Assembly: GCF_900156125.1 (NCBI RefSeq) | Contig: NZ_FTLX01000004.1 | Coordinates: forward strand, 186,001 to 250,000 | Direction of reading: 5' to 3' | DNA: 64,000 nucleotides | Source of the DNA: Domibacillus enclensis | GTDB lineage: Bacteria > Bacillota > Bacilli > Bacillales > Domibacillaceae | Part shown: positions 1 to 7,735 of the stretch, one piece after another | How positions within the stretch are numbered: the first letter of the stretch is position 1 | Layout of the letters: each line of letters starts with the position of its first letter | Made by a program: the position numbers and the translations under genes | Notes under the pieces: generated by a model | Databases searched by the model: none | What the model was told of the DNA's origin: nothing | Seen by the model: only the letters and a program-made list of their open reading frames with translations

Positions 1-1
1 C

Positions 2-1183
2 CAGCTTTCTCTTATGGATGAGATTGAAGTATGGCGTGAGTCCATGCGGTACTTCAAGAAGGGATCTGCAGAAGCACTGGAAGCAGAGAAAAAGCTCAAT
101 GCTGCCAAGAAAGTGCTGAATGATGAGCTTATGGCGATGAAAGATGATTATCTTGCAAAAGTAAAAGAGGTAAATCAAAGAGTTATTGATGAAGAAAAGG
201 CATTAAATGCAGCATATAAGCAAGCTGTAGATGATCGTACATCTCAGCTGGTGGGAGGGCTGTTCGACGAAGCAACGCTGCCGTCGGATGAAACGAAGAT
301 CGATCCGAAAGATTTAATAAAGCGGATGCATGATCGGCTTTATGTATTAAACAATTTCGACAGCAATTTGGATCATCTGGCACAACGAGGACTGGACCAG
401 GTTCTCATCGAAGAATTGCAGGAATTAGGTCCGACCGCCTTGAATGAAATCAAGGCATTAACAGATATGACAGACACAGAGCTAGAGAAATTCCAAGGCT
501 TGTGGAAAGACATAGAAGCGACTGCGCGTAATCGTGCTGTGCAGGAGAATGAAGACCTGCACAAAAAGACAGTCGCTGAGATCGCACAACTGCATACGGA
601 TGCCGAAAAAGAATTACAGGCACTTACAGAAACATTTGAAGAGCAGGTAGCGGGCTTGAAAACAGTGGTAGTAGACGGCTTTAATCCTGTAGGCGCTCAG
701 CTAGTGAACATTGGAAAGAATGCTGTCCAGGGGCTGATGGACGGGATGACATCGATGGATCAGCAACTAGGAACCGTATCAGCCGGCCTGGCAGAAACAA
801 TCAAAAAGGCGATCACCAAATCATTGGTGATCAAATCCCCATCACGCTGGATGAAGGATATGATAGGGGAAAACATAGTACAGGGTGTCATTGACGGGAT
901 CGTCGGTATGGAGCGTTACGCTGCAAACACCGCAAGCGAAATGGCAGACTGGTTCAAGCCTGTCGTTGATAGTGGTTCTTTTAACTTTAATTTTGACGAA
1001 AAGGCATCCGGAGGAAACTCTTTTGCAGAAGCTTTGAAGAATATTGTCATTCGGCTTGAAAACTATACAACAGTCGAAATGGAGAGCGAGACTGTTGGTC
1101 GCCTTGTAGAACAGCATGTTTCAGAACGTCAGCGTAATAATTATAACAATACACTCACCGCGAAAGGTTTGTGGCCAAAATGA
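2..1183 (+). CDS. Phage tail tape-measure protein, C-terminal part (5' end outside window)
   Basis: The frame is open to the left edge, so this is the C-terminal ~394 residues of a longer protein. The first ATG at 14 is probably internal. The N-terminal half is charged, helical and coiled-coil-like (many E/K/L/A). The C-terminal part has the glycine-rich amphipathic stretch and a KSPSRWMKD-type segment (from about base 830) typical of tape-measure proteins of Gram-positive siphoviruses. In that family the protein sets tail length and contributes to DNA injection. It is followed with a 4-bp ATGA overlap by the distal tail protein gene, the canonical neighbour. The assignment rests on composition and context rather than a catalytic motif. 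Confidence 0.75.
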   Translation, partial: QLSLMDEIEVWRESMRYFKKGSAEALEAEKKLNAAKKVLNDELMAMKDDYLAKVKEVNQRVIDEEKALNAAYKQAVDDRTSQLVGGLFDEATLPSDETKIDPKDLIKRMHDRLYVLNNFDSNLDHLAQRGLDQVLIEELQELGPTALNEIKALTDMTDTELEKFQGLWKDIEATARNRAVQENEDLHKKTVAEIAQLHTDAEKELQALTETFEEQVAGLKTVVVDGFNPVGAQLVNIGKNAVQGLMDGMTSMDQQLGTVSAGLAETIKKAITKSLVIKSPSRWMKDMIGENIVQGVIDGIVGMERYAANTASEMADWFKPVVDSGSFNFNFDEKASGGNSFAEALKNIVIRLENYTTVEMESETVGRLVEQHVSERQRNNYNNTLTAKGLWPK

Positions 1184-1998
1184 TAAACAATTTAATTGTC
1201 CAACGATTGGACGGCAGACGCTACGATTTGATGGAGATTGGGGTTATTACAAAAAGATTCGAACCGAGTTCTCCTGCGCCAAAGCATATACGTGAAGAAA
1301 TCGATGGGATGGACGGATATATTGATGTGGAGACAACGTATGAAGGCCGTTCTATTCGTGGTGAATTTATCCTTATTGCTGATGAGACATTTGATAAGAA
1401 GAGAGATGAGGTTTTCCAGTTGTTTGACAGCCGGGAAGCCTTTTTTGTTACGAAAATGTCTGCTCCTAATAAGTGTTGGTTGGTTAAGGCTGATTCTTCT
1501 TACACACTTGAACAGATTGCTGTTGTAGGAAACTTCACAATCGATTTTTCATCTTCATCGGCTTATGCAAAGTCGCCAGGCACCACGCTCAATATGCCTG
1601 CAATGGAGCATTACTATAGTGTTGGTGCCGGAAAAGTAAATAAGGGAGATCCTGTTATTCAGTATTCGTTCGATCAGCCCTCTTTTTCTGTTTTTAACGA
1701 TTCGGATATTATGAACGATCCCGCCAAACACATGGAGCAGCGCATCATCTTACGTGGAGAATTAAATAACCCAGTTATTCGCAACCTTACCACAGGTGAT
1801 GAATGGAGCTGGACCGGTACCGCGACAGATGCTGATGAAATTGTGCTGGATGGGATCCGATCACTCAAAAACGGTCAAAGCATTTTTGGCCAAACCAATA
1901 AAAATCTCATCCGGTTTGCACCTGGATGGAATGACTTTGAGATCGAGGGAGCTTCTGCTTTCACGGTCTCTTTCGATTTAACATTCTATTACCTTTAA
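1180..1998 (+). CDS. Phage distal tail protein (Dit, siphovirus tail family)
   Basis: 272 residues, the size expected for siphovirus Dit. The N-terminal MINNLIVQRLDGRRYDL, the following conserved acidic/aromatic segment and the central FDSREAFFV region fit the Sipho_tail family. Dit forms the hexameric hub joining tail tube to baseplate. The ATG at 1180 overlaps the stop of the tape-measure gene (ATGA), which I prefer over the in-frame GTG at 1171 because GAAAGG at 1162-1167 is too close to that GTG. Tal normally follows Dit directly, but here it is 5.7 kb downstream. Confidence 0.8.
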   Translation: MINNLIVQRLDGRRYDLMEIGVITKRFEPSSPAPKHIREEIDGMDGYIDVETTYEGRSIRGEFILIADETFDKKRDEVFQLFDSREAFFVTKMSAPNKCWLVKADSSYTLEQIAVVGNFTIDFSSSSAYAKSPGTTLNMPAMEHYYSVGAGKVNKGDPVIQYSFDQPSFSVFNDSDIMNDPAKHMEQRIILRGELNNPVIRNLTTGDEWSWTGTATDADEIVLDGIRSLKNGQSIFGQTNKNLIRFAPGWNDFEIEGASAFTVSFDLTFYYL

Positions 1999-2014
1999 AG
2001 GGAGGGCATGCTTT

Positions 2015-4267
2015 ATGGATCCAATTAATAAACAAGAAATCATTATTGATTTGCGTCGTAATACGACAGTTGCATTTCCTTACTTTACTCAATTCGACAC
2101 AAATGTGATTGATTTTATCATAAAAGATAAAGGCATCGATGCGGATTTATCAGCAGTCACAAACATCGTTGCTAATTTCAAAAGAAGCGACAAGGTGGTT
2201 ATTACTCGCTCATTAACTGCAGTTGATAACGTCGTTACGTATGAATTAGGAACAGAAGAAATGCAAACAGATGGAATTGCTGAAATAAGCATTTCGTTTT
2301 TTGAAGGTGAAGATCGTCTTTCGACTCGAAAAATGAAATTGTATATTGGCGAATCTTTAGGGCCTGCTTTTGAGAAGAGCCAAGGCATGCCGCTTTTGCA
2401 AGAATTGTTTGTCGAGGTGGCAGAGAGTGTGCAGATGCTGAATGAAACAAATGCAGACTTAAATGCTGAAGAGGATACCCGGCAATTTCAAGAGTCTGTT
2501 CGAGAACAACAGGAAGACGAACGGCAAACGAATACATCAAATGCCATTGATGAATTGAACCAGGTGAAAGAGGATAATCAAATTAACTGGTTGCCGGAAG
2601 TTAGCACGGTAGCCGCTCGTGATACCGCGTACCCGAATCCGGTAAATGGCGATACAGTCCGGATCACAGGAGAAGCCCGGATTGATCGTTATAACGGTAC
2701 AAGTTGGATCACAACGGATCGATACAATCCAGCTGCTATTGACCAAGTTACTCAACAGTTGGCCGAAACTGCGAAACAGAACGCGGATTATTTATACAAT
2801 ATTGAAAATGCATTACGTAAATTTTTATCCATAAAATACCCCACAATTGTTTGGTGGGGAGATTCGATCTCCGCTGGAACAGGTGCACCGTCCGGAAGAG
2901 GATATTTGACGCAAGTGGAGCAAACGGCAACGTGGTTCTTCGGAAAACCTAATTATGCCACGACATTGTTTTACAATTATGTTGATGCGACTTGGACTAA
3001 AGAGGATCGCGGAATTGCTTTGTATCGCGTAGTAGGTACAGCAGAATCAACTCCTTGTAAAATTATCGATTATTTCGGACGGTTTGATGTAGCAGTAAAG
3101 TGCCGAATTGTTTACTCGACAGCGCCAGACGGTGGGGAATTTGATGTAAAAATCGGTGGGGCTGTAGTCGGAACTATTTCGTGCAATGGAGCAGCTAAGG
3201 ACGGGCTAATTAGCGCTGAATATTCAGTGCCGGCAAATTCAGCCGATGCCAATACGCAAATCATACCAAAAGGGAAAGTATATCTGCACGGTTCCATCAT
3301 TTATTTAGAGGAGCATGCAAAAACACCGCGATTCGTTAACCTTGTTCATGGCGGAACGAAAATTGCGGATTATACCGACGCAGAAATCGTGGATAATGTC
3401 ACTATGATTACGCCTGATCTGTTCGTTATGGCGCTGGGCGCTAATGATTACACACAAAACACACCTCTTGCCACTTACGAAGAGAAGGTGCGTATTGCAA
3501 TTGAAGCAGCGCAGCCAGGAGCATCTGTTTTGTTGCTCGCAACAGGCGGAAATTCATCGACTTCTACGGACGGAGGCAGATATGAAGCACAAAAGGCGGT
3601 TTTGAAGAATTTAGCGAAAGAATACGACTGCGCTTTTGTAGATGTGGATGCGTATTGGGGTGGATATACAGAGGGCAACGCTCAAGGCTATTACGCTGAT
3701 ACTATTCACCCGACAGAAAAAGGGCATACCTCAATGGCGGATTTATTAACACCGATTTTGTTCCGCGCTGTTAACGTTTCAGAGAAAAACTATTATAAGG
3801 CAGTTTATCCAAATTCGTTTAAATGGTTTGAAAAACGCGATATTTATCACGACAAGGCAACCAAACGTGTTTTGTCGACAGCAGATCGAATTATTGCACC
3901 AAACCAATCCGGTACTGAAGTAGGGTGGGAAGCGCCGATACAGCCTATTATTGCACGTAGTTTGGCACAGTTTCCGCAATCACCTGCAAGGGGGCAGGTC
4001 GGGTTTGCAACAGACCGGAATAAAGTTTATGTTTGTACGGCAGAAAGATCAGCGGATGGAGCAACTGCTGCTGTGTGGAAGGACGTGTTCGGGGATGCTT
4101 GGACAATGCCGGAATATACGTCGTTGCCATCACCTTCTAGTTTCCCAGCAGGAACAATCATTCACTACAAATCAGCGGGAGAGGACTCGAAAATGTATAT
4201 GGTTCAGATGTTGGCAGATGGAGTAACTAGGAAATGGGCAGTCGTTGGATTGACGACAGTTTTATAG
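2015..4267 (+). CDS. BppU-type baseplate protein with SGNH/GDSL hydrolase domain
   Basis: 750 residues. Residues 1-~120 match the N-terminal domain of BppU-like baseplate upper proteins, which dock receptor-binding parts to the baseplate. Residues ~130-265 are helical and probably coiled. A SGNH hydrolase follows: GDS at 282-284 (Ser284 the likely nucleophile), GAND at 475-478, and DTIH at 562-565 supplying the catalytic Asp and His. The C-terminal ~170 residues are an uncharacterised, possibly trimeric module. The inferred role is a tail-associated esterase that removes ester groups from surface glycopolymers during adsorption. SD GGGAGGG at 2000-2006, ATG at 2015. Confidence 0.75.
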   Translation: MDPINKQEIIIDLRRNTTVAFPYFTQFDTNVIDFIIKDKGIDADLSAVTNIVANFKRSDKVVITRSLTAVDNVVTYELGTEEMQTDGIAEISISFFEGEDRLSTRKMKLYIGESLGPAFEKSQGMPLLQELFVEVAESVQMLNETNADLNAEEDTRQFQESVREQQEDERQTNTSNAIDELNQVKEDNQINWLPEVSTVAARDTAYPNPVNGDTVRITGEARIDRYNGTSWITTDRYNPAAIDQVTQQLAETAKQNADYLYNIENALRKFLSIKYPTIVWWGDSISAGTGAPSGRGYLTQVEQTATWFFGKPNYATTLFYNYVDATWTKEDRGIALYRVVGTAESTPCKIIDYFGRFDVAVKCRIVYSTAPDGGEFDVKIGGAVVGTISCNGAAKDGLISAEYSVPANSADANTQIIPKGKVYLHGSIIYLEEHAKTPRFVNLVHGGTKIADYTDAEIVDNVTMITPDLFVMALGANDYTQNTPLATYEEKVRIAIEAAQPGASVLLLATGGNSSTSTDGGRYEAQKAVLKNLAKEYDCAFVDVDAYWGGYTEGNAQGYYADTIHPTEKGHTSMADLLTPILFRAVNVSEKNYYKAVYPNSFKWFEKRDIYHDKATKRVLSTADRIIAPNQSGTEVGWEAPIQPIIARSLAQFPQSPARGQVGFATDRNKVYVCTAERSADGATAAVWKDVFGDAWTMPEYTSLPSPSSFPAGTIIHYKSAGEDSKMYMVQMLADGVTRKWAVVGLTTVL

Positions 4268-4268
4268 A

Positions 4269-4300
4269 TTGACAAGGGAAATTAAAGTGAAAAAGATAAA
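4269..4300 (+). promoter_or_regulatory. Possible promoter of the cargo region
   Basis: A perfect -35 hexamer TTGACA lies at 4269-4274, two bases after the stop of the preceding tail gene, in a strongly AT-rich stretch. The best -10 at usual spacing (AAAGAT, 4292-4297) is weak. A separate promoter would suit a lysogenically expressed cargo gene. A ribosome-bound short reading frame may also start at the GTG at 4288. Confidence 0.3.
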
Positions 4301-4371
4301 TATATTTACCATTCTCATGTAGAATTTTACAGTTAGTTATTATAAACTTAAGTAAAATTTGAATTCATGAG

Positions 4372-5808
4372 GTGTTGTGTTTGTTCAGTGTCAATTGGAG
4401 GCATTTACTATTAGCCTTGATGATAGGTGGATCAGTAGGTGCCTTATCTTTATTGGGTACAGATATATTTTCCATGATAGCGATTGGATTAATTATATTT
4501 ACTGTAAGTGTCCTCCTATATTTGAAATTTAGAGATATGTTTGTTTTGACGGTAACAATATTAGTATGTTTTACGCCTCAAATTTCCAGCATAGGTGTAA
4601 ATATTGGATCTATTAACGTGTCTGTGACAGACTTCGTTATTCTATTCAACGTTTTTTACTTGTTTGTAACTAAAAAGTACCTGAAAATATTTAGTTTGTA
4701 CTTAAAGAAACCAATCATTTTTAATATATTTTTATCATTGACTATGTTGTTGGGTATTTATCTAATGTTTTCTGTATATAATGACTTTGGACTCGCGTTA
4801 AAGTTAGCCCGGACATTGCTTTACTCGTTCTTTATATTTGTATTATGGATAGTTTATTGTAAAAAAGAAGATACAATTAGGCTTGTTATATTTCTTAGTA
4901 TGGCGACCTCAACTATAGTAATATTAACTTATATTGGCATTTTTATATCGAAGGGTGAGTACGCAATATTTAGAAATGCAGAAACATTCCTTGCCGGAGC
5001 CTTTTGTTATTTAAGTATTTGGCTCATAACTGCTAAAGACTCCAAAAAAACTAAGATGTCAGCGTTTATAGCGATGGTGCTTTTAGTTGGTGCTATTGTT
5101 GTTCAACAAGATAGGGTGCAAATTGTAGCAGTAGTCGTATCACTACTAGCAGCAATGTTATTTTTAATAATCAAACGAGCATTCTTATTTAAACGTGTAT
5201 TTAATTTAGTGTTTTCTTTCTTTGCTGTTTTTTCTTTTATTTATTTATTAGTGAAACTTATAAATAATCAAGGTGTAAACAAAATGTTTGAATCCTACTA
5301 TACTAACAGAATATTAATTTTATTTAATAATAACGGCAATCTGCAATTGGATACCAGTTTAAGCATTCGAGTATCTCAGTATCAACGGATTATTGAACAA
5401 AATTCAGAGAATATATTAACTTTACTATTCGGAAAAGGTTTAGCAGCGACTTACTTTGGAAGCACTGTAGTAGTTGATAGTTTTTGGTTTTGGATTATCC
5501 TTAACTTAGGCTTAGTAGGTTTTATATTTTTTATAGGGTTTTTCGCTTTCCCAACTTTAAAAATATTACAATATCCAAAAGCAAATTTAAGTGCGCCTGT
5601 TTTTTCTTACATCGTTGCTGCCATTATAATGTCACTTACAACACCTAATATGATTTATAGAGTCGATGATTCTGTTGGAGTAGGTATAATTTTTGGGATG
5701 GTTTACTTATTAATAACTACCGAATTTACCGAAAACTTAGAAGGGAATAAAGTCCAAAAGAAAAAGGTGAAAGGAATAAAGTTAGGAAAGAAAAGATTAA
5801 TATGGTGA
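4372..5808 (+). CDS. Polytopic membrane protein, O-antigen ligase/polymerase (Wzy_C)-like
   Basis: Up to 478 residues with about ten to twelve hydrophobic segments and a basic C terminus (KKKVKGIK). The second half carries a layout typical of the WaaL/Wzy ligase-polymerase superfamily: a large loop with TSLSIRVSQYQRIIEQN, then LLFGKGLA, then VDSFWFWIILNLGLVGF. Members join or polymerise lipid-linked glycans at the outer face of the membrane. The start is uncertain: GTG 4372 has no good SD, and GGAGG at 4396 could serve the TTG/ATG at 4417/4420. Base composition is clearly more AT-rich than the tail genes. A prophage position suggests serotype conversion or superinfection exclusion, which is inference. 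Confidence 0.6.
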   Translation: MLCLFSVNWRHLLLALMIGGSVGALSLLGTDIFSMIAIGLIIFTVSVLLYLKFRDMFVLTVTILVCFTPQISSIGVNIGSINVSVTDFVILFNVFYLFVTKKYLKIFSLYLKKPIIFNIFLSLTMLLGIYLMFSVYNDFGLALKLARTLLYSFFIFVLWIVYCKKEDTIRLVIFLSMATSTIVILTYIGIFISKGEYAIFRNAETFLAGAFCYLSIWLITAKDSKKTKMSAFIAMVLLVGAIVVQQDRVQIVAVVVSLLAAMLFLIIKRAFLFKRVFNLVFSFFAVFSFIYLLVKLINNQGVNKMFESYYTNRILILFNNNGNLQLDTSLSIRVSQYQRIIEQNSENILTLLFGKGLAATYFGSTVVVDSFWFWIILNLGLVGFIFFIGFFAFPTLKILQYPKANLSAPVFSYIVAAIIMSLTTPNMIYRVDDSVGVGIIFGMVYLLITTEFTENLEGNKVQKKKVKGIKLGKKRLIW

Positions 5809-5815
5809 AAAGTAG

Positions 5816-5869
5816 GACAAAACTGTTAAATAACTACGTTTTGTTATTTCAATAACTATGTCTATCAGT
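5816..5869 (+). repeat. Twin upstream region, copy A
   Basis: 54 nt that align without gaps to 6115-6168 with about 40 identical positions. The copy contains two palindromes, GTTA-AA-TAAC (5825-5834) and GTTAT-N4-ATAAC (5843-5856). It begins 97 nt before the GTG start of the small winged-helix gene. The matching copy begins 96 nt before the next start, so the position relative to the gene is conserved. A shared operator is likely. Confidence 0.6.
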
Positions 5870-5912
5870 ACACCTATTTTTATGGATAATATAATAAAAG
5901 GGGGTATTGATA

Positions 5913-6116
5913 GTGACAATGAATATGATTCGGGGCATTGATGCTCTGGTAGCTCATTTAAAAGAACAGGGAGTGCCAATCTCTCGTACAACTATTTTTA
6001 CATTATTGAAGCAAAAGCAGATTCCCCACCGCCGTCCAGCACCACGCATTGTACTTTTTGATCTCGACAAGATCGAAGAATGGCTAAAGTCAAAAGACGA
6101 TTCGGAAATTAGTTGA
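5913..6116 (+). CDS. Small winged-helix (excisionase/MerR-like) DNA-binding protein
   Basis: 67 residues from GTG 5913, chosen because AAAGGGGG at 5897-5904 is correctly spaced from it and too close to the upstream TTG at 5907. The sequence has a helix-turn-helix segment (PISRTTIFTLLKQKQI) followed by HRR and a wing ending in FDLDKIEEWLKS. This is the pattern of HTH_17/excisionase-type domains, which choose and bind short DNA sites. It sits in the cargo region of the prophage behind a palindrome-containing leader duplicated before the next gene, so auto- or cross-regulation is a reasonable inference. Confidence 0.6.
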   Translation: MTMNMIRGIDALVAHLKEQGVPISRTTIFTLLKQKQIPHRRPAPRIVLFDLDKIEEWLKSKDDSEIS

Positions 6117-6168
6117 CCAAACTGTTGATTCACTACATCCTGTTACACAAATAACTATTTCCATAAGT
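6115..6168 (+). repeat. Twin upstream region, copy B
   Basis: Counterpart of 5816-5869 (about 40 of 54 positions identical, no gaps). It keeps the GTTA-N6-TAAC palindrome (6142-6155), while the first palindrome is degenerate. It overlaps the stop codon of the preceding winged-helix gene and leads into the next small gene. Confidence 0.6.
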
Positions 6169-6210
6169 GTGCTCTTTTTGTTATATTGTCCGTAAAAAAG
6201 GGTGCTCGTT

Positions 6211-6471
6211 ATGTTGAAAATCGAACTCGACGAACTTGAAGTTGAAAGAATCTATCGTGAAGAACTAAGAAAGCGATTAAATGAATTAGAACATCACCGT
6301 ACATTTTGGGATTGGGATGAACTTTGTCGACAGACCTGCATGAGCAAGAATTTTATAAGAGAACAATTCTTTTTCGACCCACGGTTTCCTAAGTATCAAG
6401 TTGGTCGAAAATGGCTTTTCCCAGCCAAAGCAACGGAAGAGTTCTTATTGCAGTGGTTATCAGAGCAATAA
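6211..6471 (+). CDS. Small phage DNA-binding-like protein (DUF771-like)
   Basis: 86 residues from ATG 6211, served by AAAAAAGGG at 6195-6202. The GTG at 6202 lies inside that SD and is rejected. A short charged N-terminal helix precedes FWDWDELCRQTCMSKNFI and VGRKWLFPAKATEEFLLQWL. This resembles DUF771-type phage proteins, which have a winged-helix fold related to excisionases. It lies directly after the other winged-helix gene and shares its upstream region, so both may belong to one regulatory module. The precise role is unknown. Confidence 0.55.
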   Translation: MLKIELDELEVERIYREELRKRLNELEHHRTFWDWDELCRQTCMSKNFIREQFFFDPRFPKYQVGRKWLFPAKATEEFLLQWLSEQ

Positions 6472-6505
6472 GTAGGTTCCTACTGTTGAGTAAATGAAAC
6501 GAGTA

Positions 6506-6548
6506 TTAAATGTACAAGACTAGTGAATAGCTAGTCTTGTACATTTAA
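6506..6548. repeat. Perfect 18-bp inverted repeat with 7-nt loop
   Basis: TTAAATGTACAAGACTAG at 6506-6523 and its exact complement at 6531-6548 enclose TGAATAG. No run of T follows either arm, so it is not a standard terminator. It could be a bidirectional terminator using the terminal AT pairs, an operator, or the footprint of a mobile element. Confidence 0.7.
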
Positions 6549-6588
6549 CAAATTGCTATTTTTATACAAGAGATTTAAGATGAAGAAA

Positions 6589-6660
6589 AAGAACCCACAT
6601 TTAGGGCTGGCACCCTGTGGGTTCTTGATATAATGGGTACTAAGTTAACCCTATTATATC
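6589..6660. repeat. Two adjacent hairpins upstream of the SEC-C gene
   Basis: The first hairpin pairs AAGAACCCACA (6589-6599) with TGTGGGTTCTT (6616-6626), with a small GGG/CCC stem in its loop. The second pairs GATATAATGGG (6627-6637) with CCCTATTATATC (6649-6660), with one bulged base. The pair fills the gap before the cargo gene and could terminate the upstream transcript and insulate a promoter. Confidence 0.6.
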
Positions 6661-6697
6661 AAATTATTTCAAACAGATATACTGGGGAGGAAATATA

Positions 6698-7513
6698 ATG
6701 AGTAAGATTGGTAGAAATAATACCTGTCCATGCATGAGTGGGGGAAAGTACAAAAATTGTTGCGATAAAACCGGTATTTGGGCGCATTTTCAAAGTCAGG
6801 GATGGAACTATTATGATGAATCTTTTGCGTTGCAAATTTTATATTCAAGCGACGCCAAGTTTAGAAATTTTTATCATAAAGAACGTCAAAAAATATCTAA
6901 ACCAATTCTATTTTTCTCAACTAATAGACTTAATTCAAAAATGTCTTACGGTAATATTGACGATGATTATTATTTTATCATCTCGACGCATCCTCAAATA
7001 CCAGTCAGTGAATCAATACACATGGCTCATGAATTAGAACATCTTGTTCTTTGTTCTGAAGGTTATAAATTGGTTTCGTTTAAAGATCAATCTTTAAACT
7101 CAAATAGCCGAAAAAATAAAATGTTAAATGACATGATTTACGATCCGATTCTCAATAACCGATTAATTTCTTTCGGATATGATCTGTCAGCTTATCTAGA
7201 TGAATCCGATAGAATCCAAATGAGGACAATTGGAACTGATGCAAAAGATGAAGAGAGTATATTTCTTGTGATGACTCTTTATGTAAAAAGAGTATTGGAT
7301 TTTAGAAATATTTACTCGAATATCCTTCCAGAAGAAATTGAATTCAACAAATGGGTAAAGTATCATTACCCAGAAGTTATTCCTAAAAGTATGGCGATTT
7401 TAGATGTTATTTATAAATTCGGGCTATCTAATCCGACTGAAACTGAAGTGTCGTTGAAAGAAATATTGAAACTACTAAATATCGAGGATCAATTTGAATT
7501 ATTTATCTCTTAA
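6698..7513 (+). CDS. SEC-C motif protein with HExxH metalloprotease-like motif
   Basis: 271 residues. The N terminus is a SEC-C zinc motif (GRNNTCPCMSGGKYKNCC, residues 5-22), as found at the end of SecA and in unrelated proteins. A separate domain has HELEH at 111-115, a zincin-type HExxH motif, followed by a helix-rich region containing IYDPILNNRL. No signal peptide, so probably cytoplasmic. SD GGGGAGG at 6684-6690 supports ATG 6698. The gene is flanked by hairpins on the left and a terminator on the right, the layout of a phage moron. I do not recognise the whole protein. Peptidase activity is only suggested by the motif. Confidence 0.6.
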   Translation: MSKIGRNNTCPCMSGGKYKNCCDKTGIWAHFQSQGWNYYDESFALQILYSSDAKFRNFYHKERQKISKPILFFSTNRLNSKMSYGNIDDDYYFIISTHPQIPVSESIHMAHELEHLVLCSEGYKLVSFKDQSLNSNSRKNKMLNDMIYDPILNNRLISFGYDLSAYLDESDRIQMRTIGTDAKDEESIFLVMTLYVKRVLDFRNIYSNILPEEIEFNKWVKYHYPEVIPKSMAILDVIYKFGLSNPTETEVSLKEILKLLNIEDQFELFIS

Positions 7514-7537
7514 GAGCTACTACAGTAGCTCTTTTTT
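7513..7537 (+). terminator. Rho-independent terminator after the SEC-C gene
   Basis: AGAGCTAC/GTAGCTCT stem with a TACA loop, directly followed by six T residues. It begins at the stop codon and isolates the cargo gene from the following tail genes. Confidence 0.85.
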
Positions 7538-7559
7538 GTTTTAAAAGGAGGGAAAACAA

Positions 7560-7721
7560 ATGAGTAACCAGTTTCAGAAAGTTTCCCTGGAAAATCAAAA
7601 AAAGATTATTGAATTAACTAAGAACAGAAATTTGGAAGAAATGATTATAACTTTTCATGGAGAAGAGTTGCCGTTCGATAAACGTAAGCACCAGGCGCAC
7701 AAAAAATATCATGTACAGTAA
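7560..7721 (+). CDS. Small hypothetical prophage protein
   Basis: 53 residues (MSNQFQKVSLENQKK...), highly charged with no membrane segment. AAAGGAGGG at 7544-7552 is an excellent SD with correct spacing. It ends 14 nt before the TTG start of the Tal gene and is probably co-translated with it. I recognise no family. Its place just before Tal could mean a small tail or chaperone factor, or the tail end of the cargo. Confidence 0.55.
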   Translation: MSNQFQKVSLENQKKIIELTKNRNLEEMIITFHGEELPFDKRKHQAHKKYHVQ

Positions 7722-7735
7722 AGGGGGTATGCAGT

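Noticed and set aside
1238-1528. Second frame inside the Dit gene (and many similar overlapping frames throughout)
   Set aside because: Overlaps a well-supported gene, lacks an SD and has random composition; all comparable shadow frames were left out.
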